Assembly: GCA_015061845.1 (NCBI GenBank)
Contig: SUVT01000006.1
Span: forward strand, 1 to 59,120
Direction: 5' to 3'
From: Lentisphaerota bacterium
Lineage (GTDB): Bacteria > Verrucomicrobiota > Lentisphaeria > Victivallales > UBA1829
DNA: 59,120 bases
Of this stretch, positions 38,703 to 47,115 are shown one piece after another; position 1 is the stretch's first letter; the number at the start of each line of letters is the position of its first letter. Below the pieces are notes generated by a model. That model made no database searches and was not told the origin of the DNA. It saw only the letters and a list, made by a program, of their open reading frames with translations. The position numbers and the translations under genes are program-made.

Positions 38703-40640
38703 TTATCCGATCTTTGCGCCGCTGGGGAAATCGGGTGCATCGATGGTAACCAGCTTGAGGTTATCACCGGCACTGGCAGCAAGGAGCATACCGTTGGATT
38801 CGATACCGCGCAGTTTTGCGGGCATCAGGTTCGCAACGATAACGACAGTCTTTCCGATCAACTCTTCCGGTTTATAGAAGAGCGCGATTCCGGCAACGAT
38901 CTGCCGCTGTTCTTCGCCGACTTCCAGCTGAAGTTTCAACAGTTTCTCTGTCTTTGGAACCGGTTCTGCAGCAAGAATTTTTGCTGTGCGCAGTTCTGTT
39001 TTGAAGAAGTCTGTAATCGTGATGCAACCTTCGGGAACGATCGGTTCCGGTTTCTTTTCTTTGATTACTGGAGCTTTTTCCTGTTTCTTTGCGGGTGCAG
39101 GTGCTGCTTCTTTTTCCACCATGATGCGCGGGAACAGTCCGTCGATATCGGTGATCTGTGTTCCCGGAGTGGAGCTTCCTGCGGATTCCAGATCGCTGAA
39201 AGTACAATCGACCGGTGCGCCGATAGAGGAGAGCAGTTTCGCCATCTTTTCGGGCATGACCGGGGAAAGGGTTCCTCCGACAATGCGCAGAACTTCGATC
39301 GCTGTATAAAGAACCGTAGCAAGACGTTCCAGATTTCCTTCCTTGGCAAGTGTCCAGGGAGCAGTCTGTTCCATGTAACGGTTGGTTGCACGGATCACGT
39401 TCATGACTTCTGCGATTCCCTTATCGGGCTGCAGGGAACGGATCATGCTTTCCATGGTCTTGATGGAAAGATGAGCCTTGTTCATCAAAACAATATCAAG
39501 TTCTTCAAATTTTCCGGGCTGAGGGATCTTGCTGTCGAAGTTGCGGACCGTCATTTTGATGGCGCGGTTTGCAAGGTTTCCAAGGTCATTGGCAAGATCG
39601 GAGTTATAGCGGTTGATGAATGATTCTTCCGTAAAACCGGAATCCTGTCCGAGTGTCATTTCAGCGAGCAGGTAGTAACGGAAAGCATCAACGCCATACT
39701 TTTCAGCCATATCCATGGGGTTGACCACGTTTCCGGCAGACTTACTCATTTTATCTCTTCCGCTGAGCCACCAGCCGTGTGCCAGAATTGTCTTCGGCGG
39801 TTCAATGCCGATAGCTTTCAGCATTGTGGGCCAGTAAACTGTATGTGTGGTCAGAATATCTTTTCCGATCAGATGATGACATTCGGGCCACCATTTACGG
39901 AAGTTCTCATCGTTGACACCATATCCGATGGCGGAGATGTAGTTGATCAGCGCATCGAACCAGACGTAGCAGACATAATCCTTATCGAAGGGAAGTTCGA
40001 TTCCCCAGGAAAGACGTGCTTTCGGACGGGAGATACAAAGATCTTCCAGCGGCTTTTTGAGGAAGCCGAGGGTTTCATTCGCACGGAATGCTGGCTTAAT
40101 GAAATCGGGATGAGTCTGAATATAATCGATCAACCATTCCTGATATTTGCTCATACGGAAAAAGTAGTTGGATTCCACGATGGTATTAGTGGGACGTTTG
40201 CAGTCCGGACATAGATTGCCATCGACCAAATCTTTCTCTGTGAAGAACCGTTCGCAGGGGACACAGTAATGTCCATTGTATTCTGCCTTATAAATCAAAT
40301 CTCTGTCGTAGAGATCCTGCAGGATTTTCTGAACGATCTTTGTGTGACGTTCCTGGGTTGTACGGATAAAGTCATCGTTATTGATCCCGAGCTTTTTCCA
40401 GAGTTCCTGGTACCGGACAACGGTTTCGTCGCACTGCTGAATGGGGGAGATTCCCTTTTCATCTGCCGCTTTCTGGACTTTCTGACCATGTTCATCCGTT
40501 CCGGTCAGGAACCAAACGGGTTCGCCCATCATCTTATGGTAACGGGAGATCACATCGCCAAGAATGGTGGTGTAGGAGTGACCAATGTGCGGTTTGTCAT
40601 TAACATAATAAATCGGTGTAGTAATATAAAATGGATTCAT
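38703..40640 (-). CDS. metG: Methionine-tRNA ligase with C-terminal tRNA-binding domain
   Basis: 645-aa class I aminoacyl-tRNA synthetase charging tRNA-Met. The HIGH motif is DKPHIGHSYTT (residues 18-21) and KMSKS is GRDKMSKSAGN. A zinc knuckle YCVPCERF...NLCPDCKR lies between. After the anticodon-binding helices and an Ala/Lys/Pro-rich linker (VEKEAAPAPAKKQEKAP), the protein ends in a TRBD/EMAP-type domain (TELRTAKILAAEPVPKTEKL), which makes it a dimer-type MetG. I start at 40640 because GGAGGAAAA lies 7 bp upstream; the longer open frame runs into the promoter. Divergent from the SIS-domain gene. Confidence 0.97.
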   Translation of the reverse strand: MNPFYITTPIYYVNDKPHIGHSYTTILGDVISRYHKMMGEPVWFLTGTDEHGQKVQKAADEKGISPIQQCDETVVRYQELWKKLGINNDDFIRTTQERHTKIVQKILQDLYDRDLIYKAEYNGHYCVPCERFFTEKDLVDGNLCPDCKRPTNTIVESNYFFRMSKYQEWLIDYIQTHPDFIKPAFRANETLGFLKKPLEDLCISRPKARLSWGIELPFDKDYVCYVWFDALINYISAIGYGVNDENFRKWWPECHHLIGKDILTTHTVYWPTMLKAIGIEPPKTILAHGWWLSGRDKMSKSAGNVVNPMDMAEKYGVDAFRYYLLAEMTLGQDSGFTEESFINRYNSDLANDLGNLANRAIKMTVRNFDSKIPQPGKFEELDIVLMNKAHLSIKTMESMIRSLQPDKGIAEVMNVIRATNRYMEQTAPWTLAKEGNLERLATVLYTAIEVLRIVGGTLSPVMPEKMAKLLSSIGAPVDCTFSDLESAGSSTPGTQITDIDGLFPRIMVEKEAAPAPAKKQEKAPVIKEKKPEPIVPEGCITITDFFKTELRTAKILAAEPVPKTEKLLKLQLEVGEEQRQIVAGIALFYKPEELIGKTVVIVANLMPAKLRGIESNGMLLAASAGDNLKLVTIDAPDFPSGAKIG

Positions 40641-40681
40641 AAGTTTTCCTCCTTTCCACTTTTTTATACTATCATCCGGAT

Positions 40682-40709
40682 AATATACACCCAAAATTTT
40701 ATTCTTCAA
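40682..40709 (-). promoter_or_regulatory. Promoter of metG
   Basis: On the minus strand TTGAAG (40704-40709), 16 bp, TATATT (40682-40687). Confidence 0.65.
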
Positions 40710-40760
40710 TCAGTTTTCAGTATTTTTTTACAGAAAAAGGATAAAAAAAACGAGAAAAAC

Positions 40761-40789
40761 TTGAAAAAAATAGAATCTGACTGTAAAGT
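40761..40789 (+). promoter_or_regulatory. Promoter of the SIS-domain/FGGY kinase unit
   Basis: TTGAAA (40761-40766), 17 bp, TAAAGT (40784-40789). About 50 bp separate it from the divergent metG promoter. Confidence 0.6.
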
Positions 40790-40814
40790 ACCCGAAAAAT
40801 ACAGGAGATCAAAA

Positions 40815-41561
40815 ATGTCATCTTTTATTACAGAATACCTTGAAAAGACCTCTTCTCTTCTGAAAGAGGTTGCGGTTTCAGAAGAAAAAAATATGGATCA
40901 GGCAGCAGAAATGATCGCAGAGGGATTTGCAAACGGAAAAACGATTTACGTCTTCGGATGTACGCATTCAGCCATTCTTGCTGAAGATGTGTTTTACCGT
41001 GCTAACACACCATGTTTCTGGCGTCCGCTTTGGGGGCCTGGAATGAGTATCACTCAAACCCCGGGATTTCTGACCAGTGCCGCTGAACATAACGAGACAC
41101 TGGGAAATGATATTATCGCATGTTCCCGTATGAAAGAAGATGATATCCTTGTGGTTCTTTCCACTTCCGGCAAAAACGGTGCGCCCGTTGCTGTTGCTGA
41201 TGCTGCCTTGAAAAAAGGGGCAAAAGTGATTGCGATATCCTCTTCGGCATACAAAGATCAGACAGGAAACCACTCAAAATATGCCTCTCTCTGGAAAGTT
41301 CCCGGACTGCTCATGATCGACAATCATGTACCTTGCGGAGATACATCTGTAACTGTCGGAGAATCAACGCCTATGGGGCCGGTTTCCACGATCATCGGTT
41401 CTTTTATCATGCACACGATTTCGGCTCTCTCTGTTGAAAAATTGATTGCCCGCGGAATCAAACCGCCTGTATTTTTGAGTTCAAACGCTCCCGGTGGAAA
41501 AGAGTGGAACGAGGAATTGATGAAACTTGAATCTGTTCAGCAGGCATATCTCCTGCCCTGA
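40815..41561 (+). CDS. SIS-domain phosphosugar-binding protein (UPF0309-like)
   Basis: 248-aa single sugar-isomerase domain. Residues 36-50 (ANGKTIYVFGCTHSA) and ILVVLSTSGKNGAPVAVADA are the two phosphosugar-binding stretches; the C-terminal helix carries GIKPPVFLSSNAPGGKEWNE, a pattern of UPF0309 proteins. It may isomerise or deaminate a phosphosugar, or act as a sensor. AGGAG lies 8 bp before the ATG. The FGGY kinase begins 16 bp downstream, which suggests the kinase makes the phosphosugar it handles. No glucosamine-synthase glutaminase domain is attached. Confidence 0.82.
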   Translation: MSSFITEYLEKTSSLLKEVAVSEEKNMDQAAEMIAEGFANGKTIYVFGCTHSAILAEDVFYRANTPCFWRPLWGPGMSITQTPGFLTSAAEHNETLGNDIIACSRMKEDDILVVLSTSGKNGAPVAVADAALKKGAKVIAISSSAYKDQTGNHSKYASLWKVPGLLMIDNHVPCGDTSVTVGESTPMGPVSTIIGSFIMHTISALSVEKLIARGIKPPVFLSSNAPGGKEWNEELMKLESVQQAYLLP

Positions 41562-41577
41562 AAACCGGAGCAAAACG

Positions 41578-43017
41578 ATGAGCTGTATTCTTTGTATCGA
41601 TATCGGAACCAGCCGGATCAAAACTGCCTTAATCAACGATCGGGGTGAGATGCCCGTAATGTATTCTGAACGGATCGAACGGGCAGCTTCTCCGGATGTT
41701 CAGGATGCCATTGTCTGGCGGGAAACAACCCTCCGGCTTCTGAAAAAGATGTCGGGAGAAACGGAAAAATTCAAACCGCTTGCAATCTCTCTTACAGGGA
41801 ATATGCATGCTCTTCTTGGAATCGGAGAGGATGGTGAACCCGTTGCAGATGCCATTCTCTGGTGTGCAAACAATGCCGCCGCTGAGTCTCAGGAGCTGAT
41901 CCGGAAATATCCTGATTTTGCAAAAAAATACGGCAACCTCCCTGCCCCGGTTTTTACTTTGCCGAAAATGCTGCAGTGCGCGCAGAAAACGCCTGAAATT
42001 TATCATAAAACAAAATATTTCCTTCAACCGAAAGATGATATCGGTTTTCTCCTGACCGGAAAATTTGCGACAGATCCTTCCGATGCTTCCGGCATGATGC
42101 CGTTTCTTCCCGATGAACGGTGCTGGGATTTTGAGATGATCCGGGAGCTTGGACTTGATCCGGAAAAATTCCCGGAAGTGATAGAATCTGCCGGGATCCG
42201 CGGAACGTTAAGAAAAGAAATTGCAGAAATGACCGGTTTGCCGGAAGGCTTGCCTGTAGTTTGCGGTGCCGGAGATTTGGCAACAGCCGCTTTGGGATGC
42301 GGAGCTTCGGGGAATGTCCTGTCACTGACTTTGGGAACTGCCGGACAGCTTCTGGCATCCGGACCGCGCGGACACTGGCACGATCTTCCAGGAAAATTAT
42401 TTGTGTTTTCTCATGCCGATCCGGACTATGATCTTTTTTTAGGTTCTGTTCCCGGCGGCGGATTCTCTTACGAATGGGAAGCTAAACAGCGGAATCTTCC
42501 GATGGAAGAGTTCTTCCGCCTTGCCGGTGCGGCAGAGTTGAAAGATGACCTGCCGGTCTACTTGCCGTATCTGCTTGGACGGGGTGCGCCTTATATGGAT
42601 TATATTCCCTCGGCAAGCTGGAGCGGAATCTCTGCAAAACATTCTGTATCAGACCTTTGCAAAGCAACTGTTTTTGGTCCTCTGGCGGCTCTGCGGCAAT
42701 CAGCGGATCTGCTTTCCAAATTGACCGGACAGGATTATGAATCCGTAGTACTGCAATCTCTGGCATGTCGCGAACCGGCTGTCCGGGAGACTGCCTCGGC
42801 ACTTTTTCCGCAGAAAAAACTGATGCCGGAAAACACGGAGGCGTCCCTGCTTGGAGCTGCGATCATCGGCATGACAGCAATGAACGTTTATGCAGATATG
42901 GGGCCGGCAATTGCGGAAATGGTGCATTGCAGAACGCTTCCTGACAGTTCTCCGGAGTCAAAATCTGCAGCCGGAAAACTGTTTCAACGTTATCTGGCTG
43001 CTGCGGATAAAATCTGA
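41578..43017 (+). CDS. FGGY-family carbohydrate kinase
   Basis: 479-aa kinase of the xylulokinase/gluconokinase/sedoheptulokinase group. The first ATP-binding block is ILCIDIGTSRIKTALIND. Next are LAISLTGNMHALLGIGEDG, VVCGAGDLATAALGCGA (catalytic Asp in GAGD) and LSLTLGTAGQLLASG. SVPGGGFSYEWEAKQRNLP belongs to the second domain. The substrate is not determinable; the phrase GNMHALLG at the sugar site differs from the GQMHG of xylulokinases, so a ketose other than xylulose is likely. I start at 41578 (GGAG at correct distance). It forms a unit with the SIS-domain gene. The stop is only 1 bp from the convergent acetyltransferase gene, with no room for a terminator. Confidence 0.88.
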   Translation: MSCILCIDIGTSRIKTALINDRGEMPVMYSERIERAASPDVQDAIVWRETTLRLLKKMSGETEKFKPLAISLTGNMHALLGIGEDGEPVADAILWCANNAAAESQELIRKYPDFAKKYGNLPAPVFTLPKMLQCAQKTPEIYHKTKYFLQPKDDIGFLLTGKFATDPSDASGMMPFLPDERCWDFEMIRELGLDPEKFPEVIESAGIRGTLRKEIAEMTGLPEGLPVVCGAGDLATAALGCGASGNVLSLTLGTAGQLLASGPRGHWHDLPGKLFVFSHADPDYDLFLGSVPGGGFSYEWEAKQRNLPMEEFFRLAGAAELKDDLPVYLPYLLGRGAPYMDYIPSASWSGISAKHSVSDLCKATVFGPLAALRQSADLLSKLTGQDYESVVLQSLACREPAVRETASALFPQKKLMPENTEASLLGAAIIGMTAMNVYADMGPAIAEMVHCRTLPDSSPESKSAAGKLFQRYLAAADKI

Positions 43018-43018
43018 A

Positions 43019-43771
43019 TCAGTGATGAGCAAAAAAGTCCGGATCGTTCCGCAGAACCGGTTTCATGACTTCCAGTGTCTTGCGGGAATCCATGACGAAA
43101 GAATCTGCATTGCCGAACTGAAATGGTATCATAGCCCCCTGCCCCAAAAGGAGTTTTTCTGCCCGGATATAATTTTCTGAATGGGCTCCGGTATGCCAAA
43201 AAATAGTCCGGGGTGTCCGGTTTCCATTTTCATCAACGATATACCGCAAAACCGGAGCTTCCGATAAAATCGGAACGCCGCACCATTGTTCCACCGGATG
43301 CAGGAATGTTGCACTGTTCAGATCAACGCCCAACAAAAGGATTTTTGCATTGCGCTCCAACAAACGCCCCCAGGGTGATTGCGGATCGAAAGCTGTTTCA
43401 AACTGCTCGTGTCCGGCGGTAAATGATTTTGCATCATCGCCCCAGACAGTCAGAGAGTGAAACGGATGAACGGAACGGATAACATCGTTCCTCTGACGAA
43501 AGAGTTCCGGAAGGATTCCCGTACATGCCGGAGTGGTTCTGACATTGAAATCCGGAGCCGCATCTGTCACGAATTCATAGCTGAACGTCGGAAAAAGCAG
43601 CAATCCTTTCCGTGTGATTGTCTGCATCAACGCCGAAAAAACACCATCTGCCCGTTTTTCCACATTCCCGATTTTTTTCATGGAGGAATGAACCAGAACG
43701 GTATCACCGGCACAGATCCCGGCGGTGGCTAAATCATTTTTCAGCGTTTCAACAGAATAAAAATCACTCAT
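43019..43771 (-). CDS. AAC(3)-family aminoglycoside N-acetyltransferase-like protein
   Basis: 250-aa GNAT-unrelated acetyl-CoA transferase fold of the Antibiotic_NAT family. Blocks: GDTVLVHSSMKKIG (oxyanion and Ser region), GLLLFPTFSYEFV, SVHPFHSLTVWGDDA, and LLLGVDLNSATFLHPVEQW (catalytic His). The start at 43771 is taken because the ATG overlaps the stop of the upstream glycosidase, a coupled pair; the ATG at 43807 would overlap more. A role in antibiotic resistance is not implied: it is cotranscribed with a GH36-like glycosidase, and a sugar or amino-sugar acceptor is more likely here. Confidence 0.8.
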   Translation of the reverse strand: MSDFYSVETLKNDLATAGICAGDTVLVHSSMKKIGNVEKRADGVFSALMQTITRKGLLLFPTFSYEFVTDAAPDFNVRTTPACTGILPELFRQRNDVIRSVHPFHSLTVWGDDAKSFTAGHEQFETAFDPQSPWGRLLERNAKILLLGVDLNSATFLHPVEQWCGVPILSEAPVLRYIVDENGNRTPRTIFWHTGAHSENYIRAEKLLLGQGAMIPFQFGNADSFVMDSRKTLEVMKPVLRNDPDFFAHH

Positions 43772-45998
43772 CGAACTTGATGCTCCATGCTTCTGTATCA
43801 TTCTCAAAATGAATGGCTTTTTTGATGATGATCGACATATCGATCCCTGTTTTGGAAACCATCAGACCGCGGTTTGCATTTTCCGGGATAAAACTATCAT
43901 CGGCAATGATAAAAATATTGCCATCTTCACCTGGACAGCGTTTGGCAACTCCGGAAAGAGTCCTTGTTGTGGCATCCCACTTTACATCTGCCAGTTCAGA
44001 ATCTCCCTGCCGGACATGCATATCAGTCGAGAGGATCCACGGATGATTTTTGACCTCTTCAAAGCGGTAGACGACTGCAGAGTTCGCCGGGATCTCAACC
44101 GTTCTCTTTCCATCGACGACTCCGCAATATGTTTCCTGCCAGAAGTTGTACATGCGGTACTTCTTTTCCGGATCAAGGTTCCATTCTTCCGGAGTAAATT
44201 CAATCGTCCGATAAGAGTTGTTGAGATTGAAAATCGCACAGACATACCATGTTGCCCAGGGCTTTTCAACCTTGAGAACAAAGGTTCTGATGAAATTATT
44301 CTCCGTATCGAAACGCCGGAAAAGATCTACCGGTTCCGGCATACCCGGACAGCGGGGAAGAACTTTTTTGATCAGAGACAAACGATCCGGAGACATCCGA
44401 TCCATATCATCACCGAAGAAAACCGGACTGGGGGAAATTCCGAAAAGCGTTGTACTGATCTGCGCTTCATTCAGCGGGATCGGCTTGTCAACAGTCATCA
44501 TATTGCTGTTGCACTGGAAGAATCTTCCGTGGGCAAAAGACCACATGGCAAGGTTGTTTACAGCGTTCCGGTTGGGGGAACCCATACTGCCGAAAGATCC
44601 GTTGATCACATAGGTTGCGGGATAGGATGGATAGAATTTTTCCAGAGGCCGCCCTTCCCCGTAATCCAAACCGACACGGCTTGTCTGAACGGCTCCGACC
44701 ATTGAAAGGGAAGCTCCAGTCGCAGCAAGCAGCTGTGTTTCCGGATGGCAATATTTTTTGATTGACCGCATGAACTTCATGTATGATTCGCGGTCATATC
44801 CAACTTTTGCATCATCTTTATGATAAAGTCCGGTATCAAGAAAATCTACCATGTGATAGCGGATTCCCCAGTCGGCATAAGTAGAGAACACATTGCCGAT
44901 GTAATCAAGGCTCTCCTGTTTTCCCGGATCAAGAGAGTATTGTGCCGGGAAGTGTCCGTCGATCATCGTTGCTTCCCACGACCACTCCCCTCTGGAAGAG
45001 AGTTCTCCGTCAGCATTGCGGATCAGGAAGGACTTTGCTTTCTCAAAATCCTCCGTGCTTTCACACATCTGAAAGAGTCCGATCCAGAATCCGGGGTGAA
45101 CTCCTTTTTCCTCCACTTCCCGCAGGAAGTTTACCAACCCTTCCGGGAATTTTTTATCGTTGGGATAAAGCCAGTTGCCCGGAAGAGTCTTTTTCAAATT
45201 ATCAAGACTGATCCAGAGATAATCCATGCCGAGAGCACGCAACGGAGCTACTCGGGAACTGCTCAACTGACGTCTGATCTGACTGGTAGAGATTTCTGCT
45301 TTCGGGCTGACAAGAAGTCCGGTAATGAATCCCGCAACGATTTTTTCAGGCAGTTCGACTTTATAGTAATCCCTGACCCTGTCGCCCCAGCTGCACAGAA
45401 TATCATAGGGGCGTTCTGAACCGGGAGCTTTCAGAAACAGCTGATCGGTGGAAACTGTCTCTTCTCCTGCAACATAACTGCTGTCAGGAATACGGCATAC
45501 CAGTGATTTTAACACAGAATCCGATTTATTAAACACAAGGTCGAACTCAAAAAGGTTCTTGTCAAAGGTCTGTTGCGCTGCGAAGAAACTTTCTTTCCGG
45601 ACAAGATCATAAACAAGACACATCGGTTTTGTCTGATGTACTCCGCCATTGTCGGAGGCTTTTTTTACATATTGATCGAAGAGAGAATCCTGAAAGCAAT
45701 AAACAGCCCGATCCGGTGCAGGTTCGCTCTTCTGCTCTGCAAAATCAAGAAGTGTGATGTCTCCAACTCTGACCTTTTTTCCATTGACTGCGGAGAAGGA
45801 AAGAGACATAACTGATCCGCCGGAACATTTTGTCAGATAGAGAGTAAAGTTCAGCACGCCATTCAAGACCCCTGTACAACCGGTTTCAAACTGACAAAAG
45901 CCTTCCGCTTCTGAAAGTCTGCATGTCGCTCCGTCAACAGAAACGAACGTTGTTTTTCCTGCTTTTATATTTTTAATCAAAGAGTTATAACCGAACAT
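43764..45998 (-). CDS. GH36-like (clan GH-D) glycosidase
   Basis: 744-aa protein with a beta-sandwich N-terminus and a likely TIM barrel from about residue 230 to 590. The barrel has DYLWISLDNLKKTLPGNW, VHPGFWIGLFQMCE and YHMVDFLDTGLYHKDD, where an Asp sits at the place of the GH36 nucleophile. SRVGLDYGEGRPLEKFYPSY may hold the acid/base. The pattern is far from classic alpha-galactosidases, so it may act on a different alpha-linked sugar. No signal peptide; cytoplasmic. It has its own promoter (46026-46053) and is cotranscribed with the AAC(3)-like gene. Divergent from the 46144 gene. Confidence 0.65.
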   Translation of the reverse strand: MFGYNSLIKNIKAGKTTFVSVDGATCRLSEAEGFCQFETGCTGVLNGVLNFTLYLTKCSGGSVMSLSFSAVNGKKVRVGDITLLDFAEQKSEPAPDRAVYCFQDSLFDQYVKKASDNGGVHQTKPMCLVYDLVRKESFFAAQQTFDKNLFEFDLVFNKSDSVLKSLVCRIPDSSYVAGEETVSTDQLFLKAPGSERPYDILCSWGDRVRDYYKVELPEKIVAGFITGLLVSPKAEISTSQIRRQLSSSRVAPLRALGMDYLWISLDNLKKTLPGNWLYPNDKKFPEGLVNFLREVEEKGVHPGFWIGLFQMCESTEDFEKAKSFLIRNADGELSSRGEWSWEATMIDGHFPAQYSLDPGKQESLDYIGNVFSTYADWGIRYHMVDFLDTGLYHKDDAKVGYDRESYMKFMRSIKKYCHPETQLLAATGASLSMVGAVQTSRVGLDYGEGRPLEKFYPSYPATYVINGSFGSMGSPNRNAVNNLAMWSFAHGRFFQCNSNMMTVDKPIPLNEAQISTTLFGISPSPVFFGDDMDRMSPDRLSLIKKVLPRCPGMPEPVDLFRRFDTENNFIRTFVLKVEKPWATWYVCAIFNLNNSYRTIEFTPEEWNLDPEKKYRMYNFWQETYCGVVDGKRTVEIPANSAVVYRFEEVKNHPWILSTDMHVRQGDSELADVKWDATTRTLSGVAKRCPGEDGNIFIIADDSFIPENANRGLMVSKTGIDMSIIIKKAIHFENDTEAWSIKFDE

Positions 45999-46025
45999 CG
46001 TGATTTCTCCTTTATTGTTTGAGTT

Positions 46026-46053
46026 AATATAATGCCGGAATAATATTTTTCAA
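46026..46053 (-). promoter_or_regulatory. Promoter of the GH36-like/AAC(3)-like unit
   Basis: On the minus strand TTGAAA (46048-46053), 16 bp, TATATT (46026-46031); AAAGGAG precedes the ATG at 45998. Confidence 0.65.
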
Positions 46054-46084
46054 TAAAAAAGATGAAAAAAATACCCGGATTCGC

Positions 46085-46119
46085 TTGCAATCTGAAAAAA
46101 AAGAAGTATATGTATATAC
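46085..46119 (+). promoter_or_regulatory. Promoter of the alpha-galactosidase operon with palindromic operator candidate
   Basis: TTGCAA (46085-46090), 16 bp, TATATG (46107-46112). The -10 box lies in a palindrome GTATAT-GT-ATATAC (46106-46119). The operon encodes a GntR/LacI hybrid repressor, a class that binds such palindromes over promoters. Confidence 0.45.
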
Positions 46120-46143
46120 AAAGCAAAAAAACAGGAGGACATC

Positions 46144-47112
46144 ATGGCAAATTTGAAAGATGCACTGAATAAAGAAAAAGCTCTGGGGCGCAAGGCAGAA
46201 CTGGCAGCGGCAGAGATCCGCAAACTTGAAAAAGCCGGAAAAGCAGTTCCGCAAGCAAAGAAAGATCAGCTTCTGCGCGCTCATAAACAGTTGATGAAAT
46301 CCATTTCTGATTGTTTCCGTCTGATGGATAAAAAAGGTCCTTCCCATTTTTCCAGAGAAAATACTTGGATCTGGGGCGGTCCCACACCCTATTGGGGCGG
46401 TTCCGATAAACCGGACTGTGCCGTCGACGGTGCAGAATATTTCGGATTGGAAAACATCGTTTACATGTATGGTCCCACCGATGAGAATGCAATCAAACTT
46501 CACAGTTCTGCAAAAAAACTGATCTGTCAGCTTTCTGAAATCAACCGTTCTCCGGGAGTTGTCTGCGGTTCCGATGCAGAGACTGCCGAACTGTTGAGTG
46601 AACTTTCTTTGAAGTACCCGAATATCAAAGGCGGGATGATCGATGACCTTGTGGGGAATTATGGCAGAAATGTTTCTTTGAAAGAAGTCAAGACAATTTA
46701 TGCCAATCTGAAAAAACACAATCCTGACCTGAAACTTTACTCCGTTGTTTATACACATGAACTTGATTCTCCGTTTATCCAACTCATTGAACCTTATGTA
46801 GATGCAGTCAATTTGTGGGTCGGTTTGAATTATAATCTTCCGAACCTTGATCTTGATATTGAAAAATGCCGTGCAGCGTTCCCCGGAAAGGAAATCATGC
46901 TGGGAATCTTTATCTACGATTACTTTGCATCAGCCAATCCGAACAGTTTTGAGTTCCTTGACATTCAGCTCAAGCGCGCCAGAAAATATCTTGCAGAAGG
47001 AAAAATCCATGATCTCGTTCTCATGGGCGATCGTGAAGTGGCAAAGTGTCAGCCGGAATGTGATTTGGTCCGTGATTTCCTGCAGAATGATTTCAAAGCC
47101 GGAAAGAGATAA
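46144..47112 (+). CDS. Unknown protein, possible TIM barrel, first gene of the GH36 operon
   Basis: 322-aa soluble protein with no signal peptide. Residues 1-60 are helical and rich in Lys, Ala and Glu (KAELAAAEIRKLEKAGKAVP), likely a coiled-coil cap. From residue 70 alternating strands and helices suggest a TIM barrel: TWIWGGPTPYWGGSD, IVYMYGPTDENAI, IKGGMIDDLVGNYG, KLYSVVYTHELD, AVNLWVGLNYNLP, EIMLGIFIYDYF and HDLVLMGDREVAKC. Acidic residues end several strands, as in glycosidases. I do not recognise the family. CAGGAGG gives a strong start, and the alpha-galactosidase follows after 3 bp, so it probably acts in the same sugar pathway. Confidence 0.6.
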   Translation: MANLKDALNKEKALGRKAELAAAEIRKLEKAGKAVPQAKKDQLLRAHKQLMKSISDCFRLMDKKGPSHFSRENTWIWGGPTPYWGGSDKPDCAVDGAEYFGLENIVYMYGPTDENAIKLHSSAKKLICQLSEINRSPGVVCGSDAETAELLSELSLKYPNIKGGMIDDLVGNYGRNVSLKEVKTIYANLKKHNPDLKLYSVVYTHELDSPFIQLIEPYVDAVNLWVGLNYNLPNLDLDIEKCRAAFPGKEIMLGIFIYDYFASANPNSFEFLDIQLKRARKYLAEGKIHDLVLMGDREVAKCQPECDLVRDFLQNDFKAGKR

Positions 47113-47115
47113 CAG

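Noticed and set aside
43019-43771. Aminoglycoside resistance gene
   Set aside because: Family membership is clear, but the coupled glycosidase and lack of mobile elements argue for a metabolic role.
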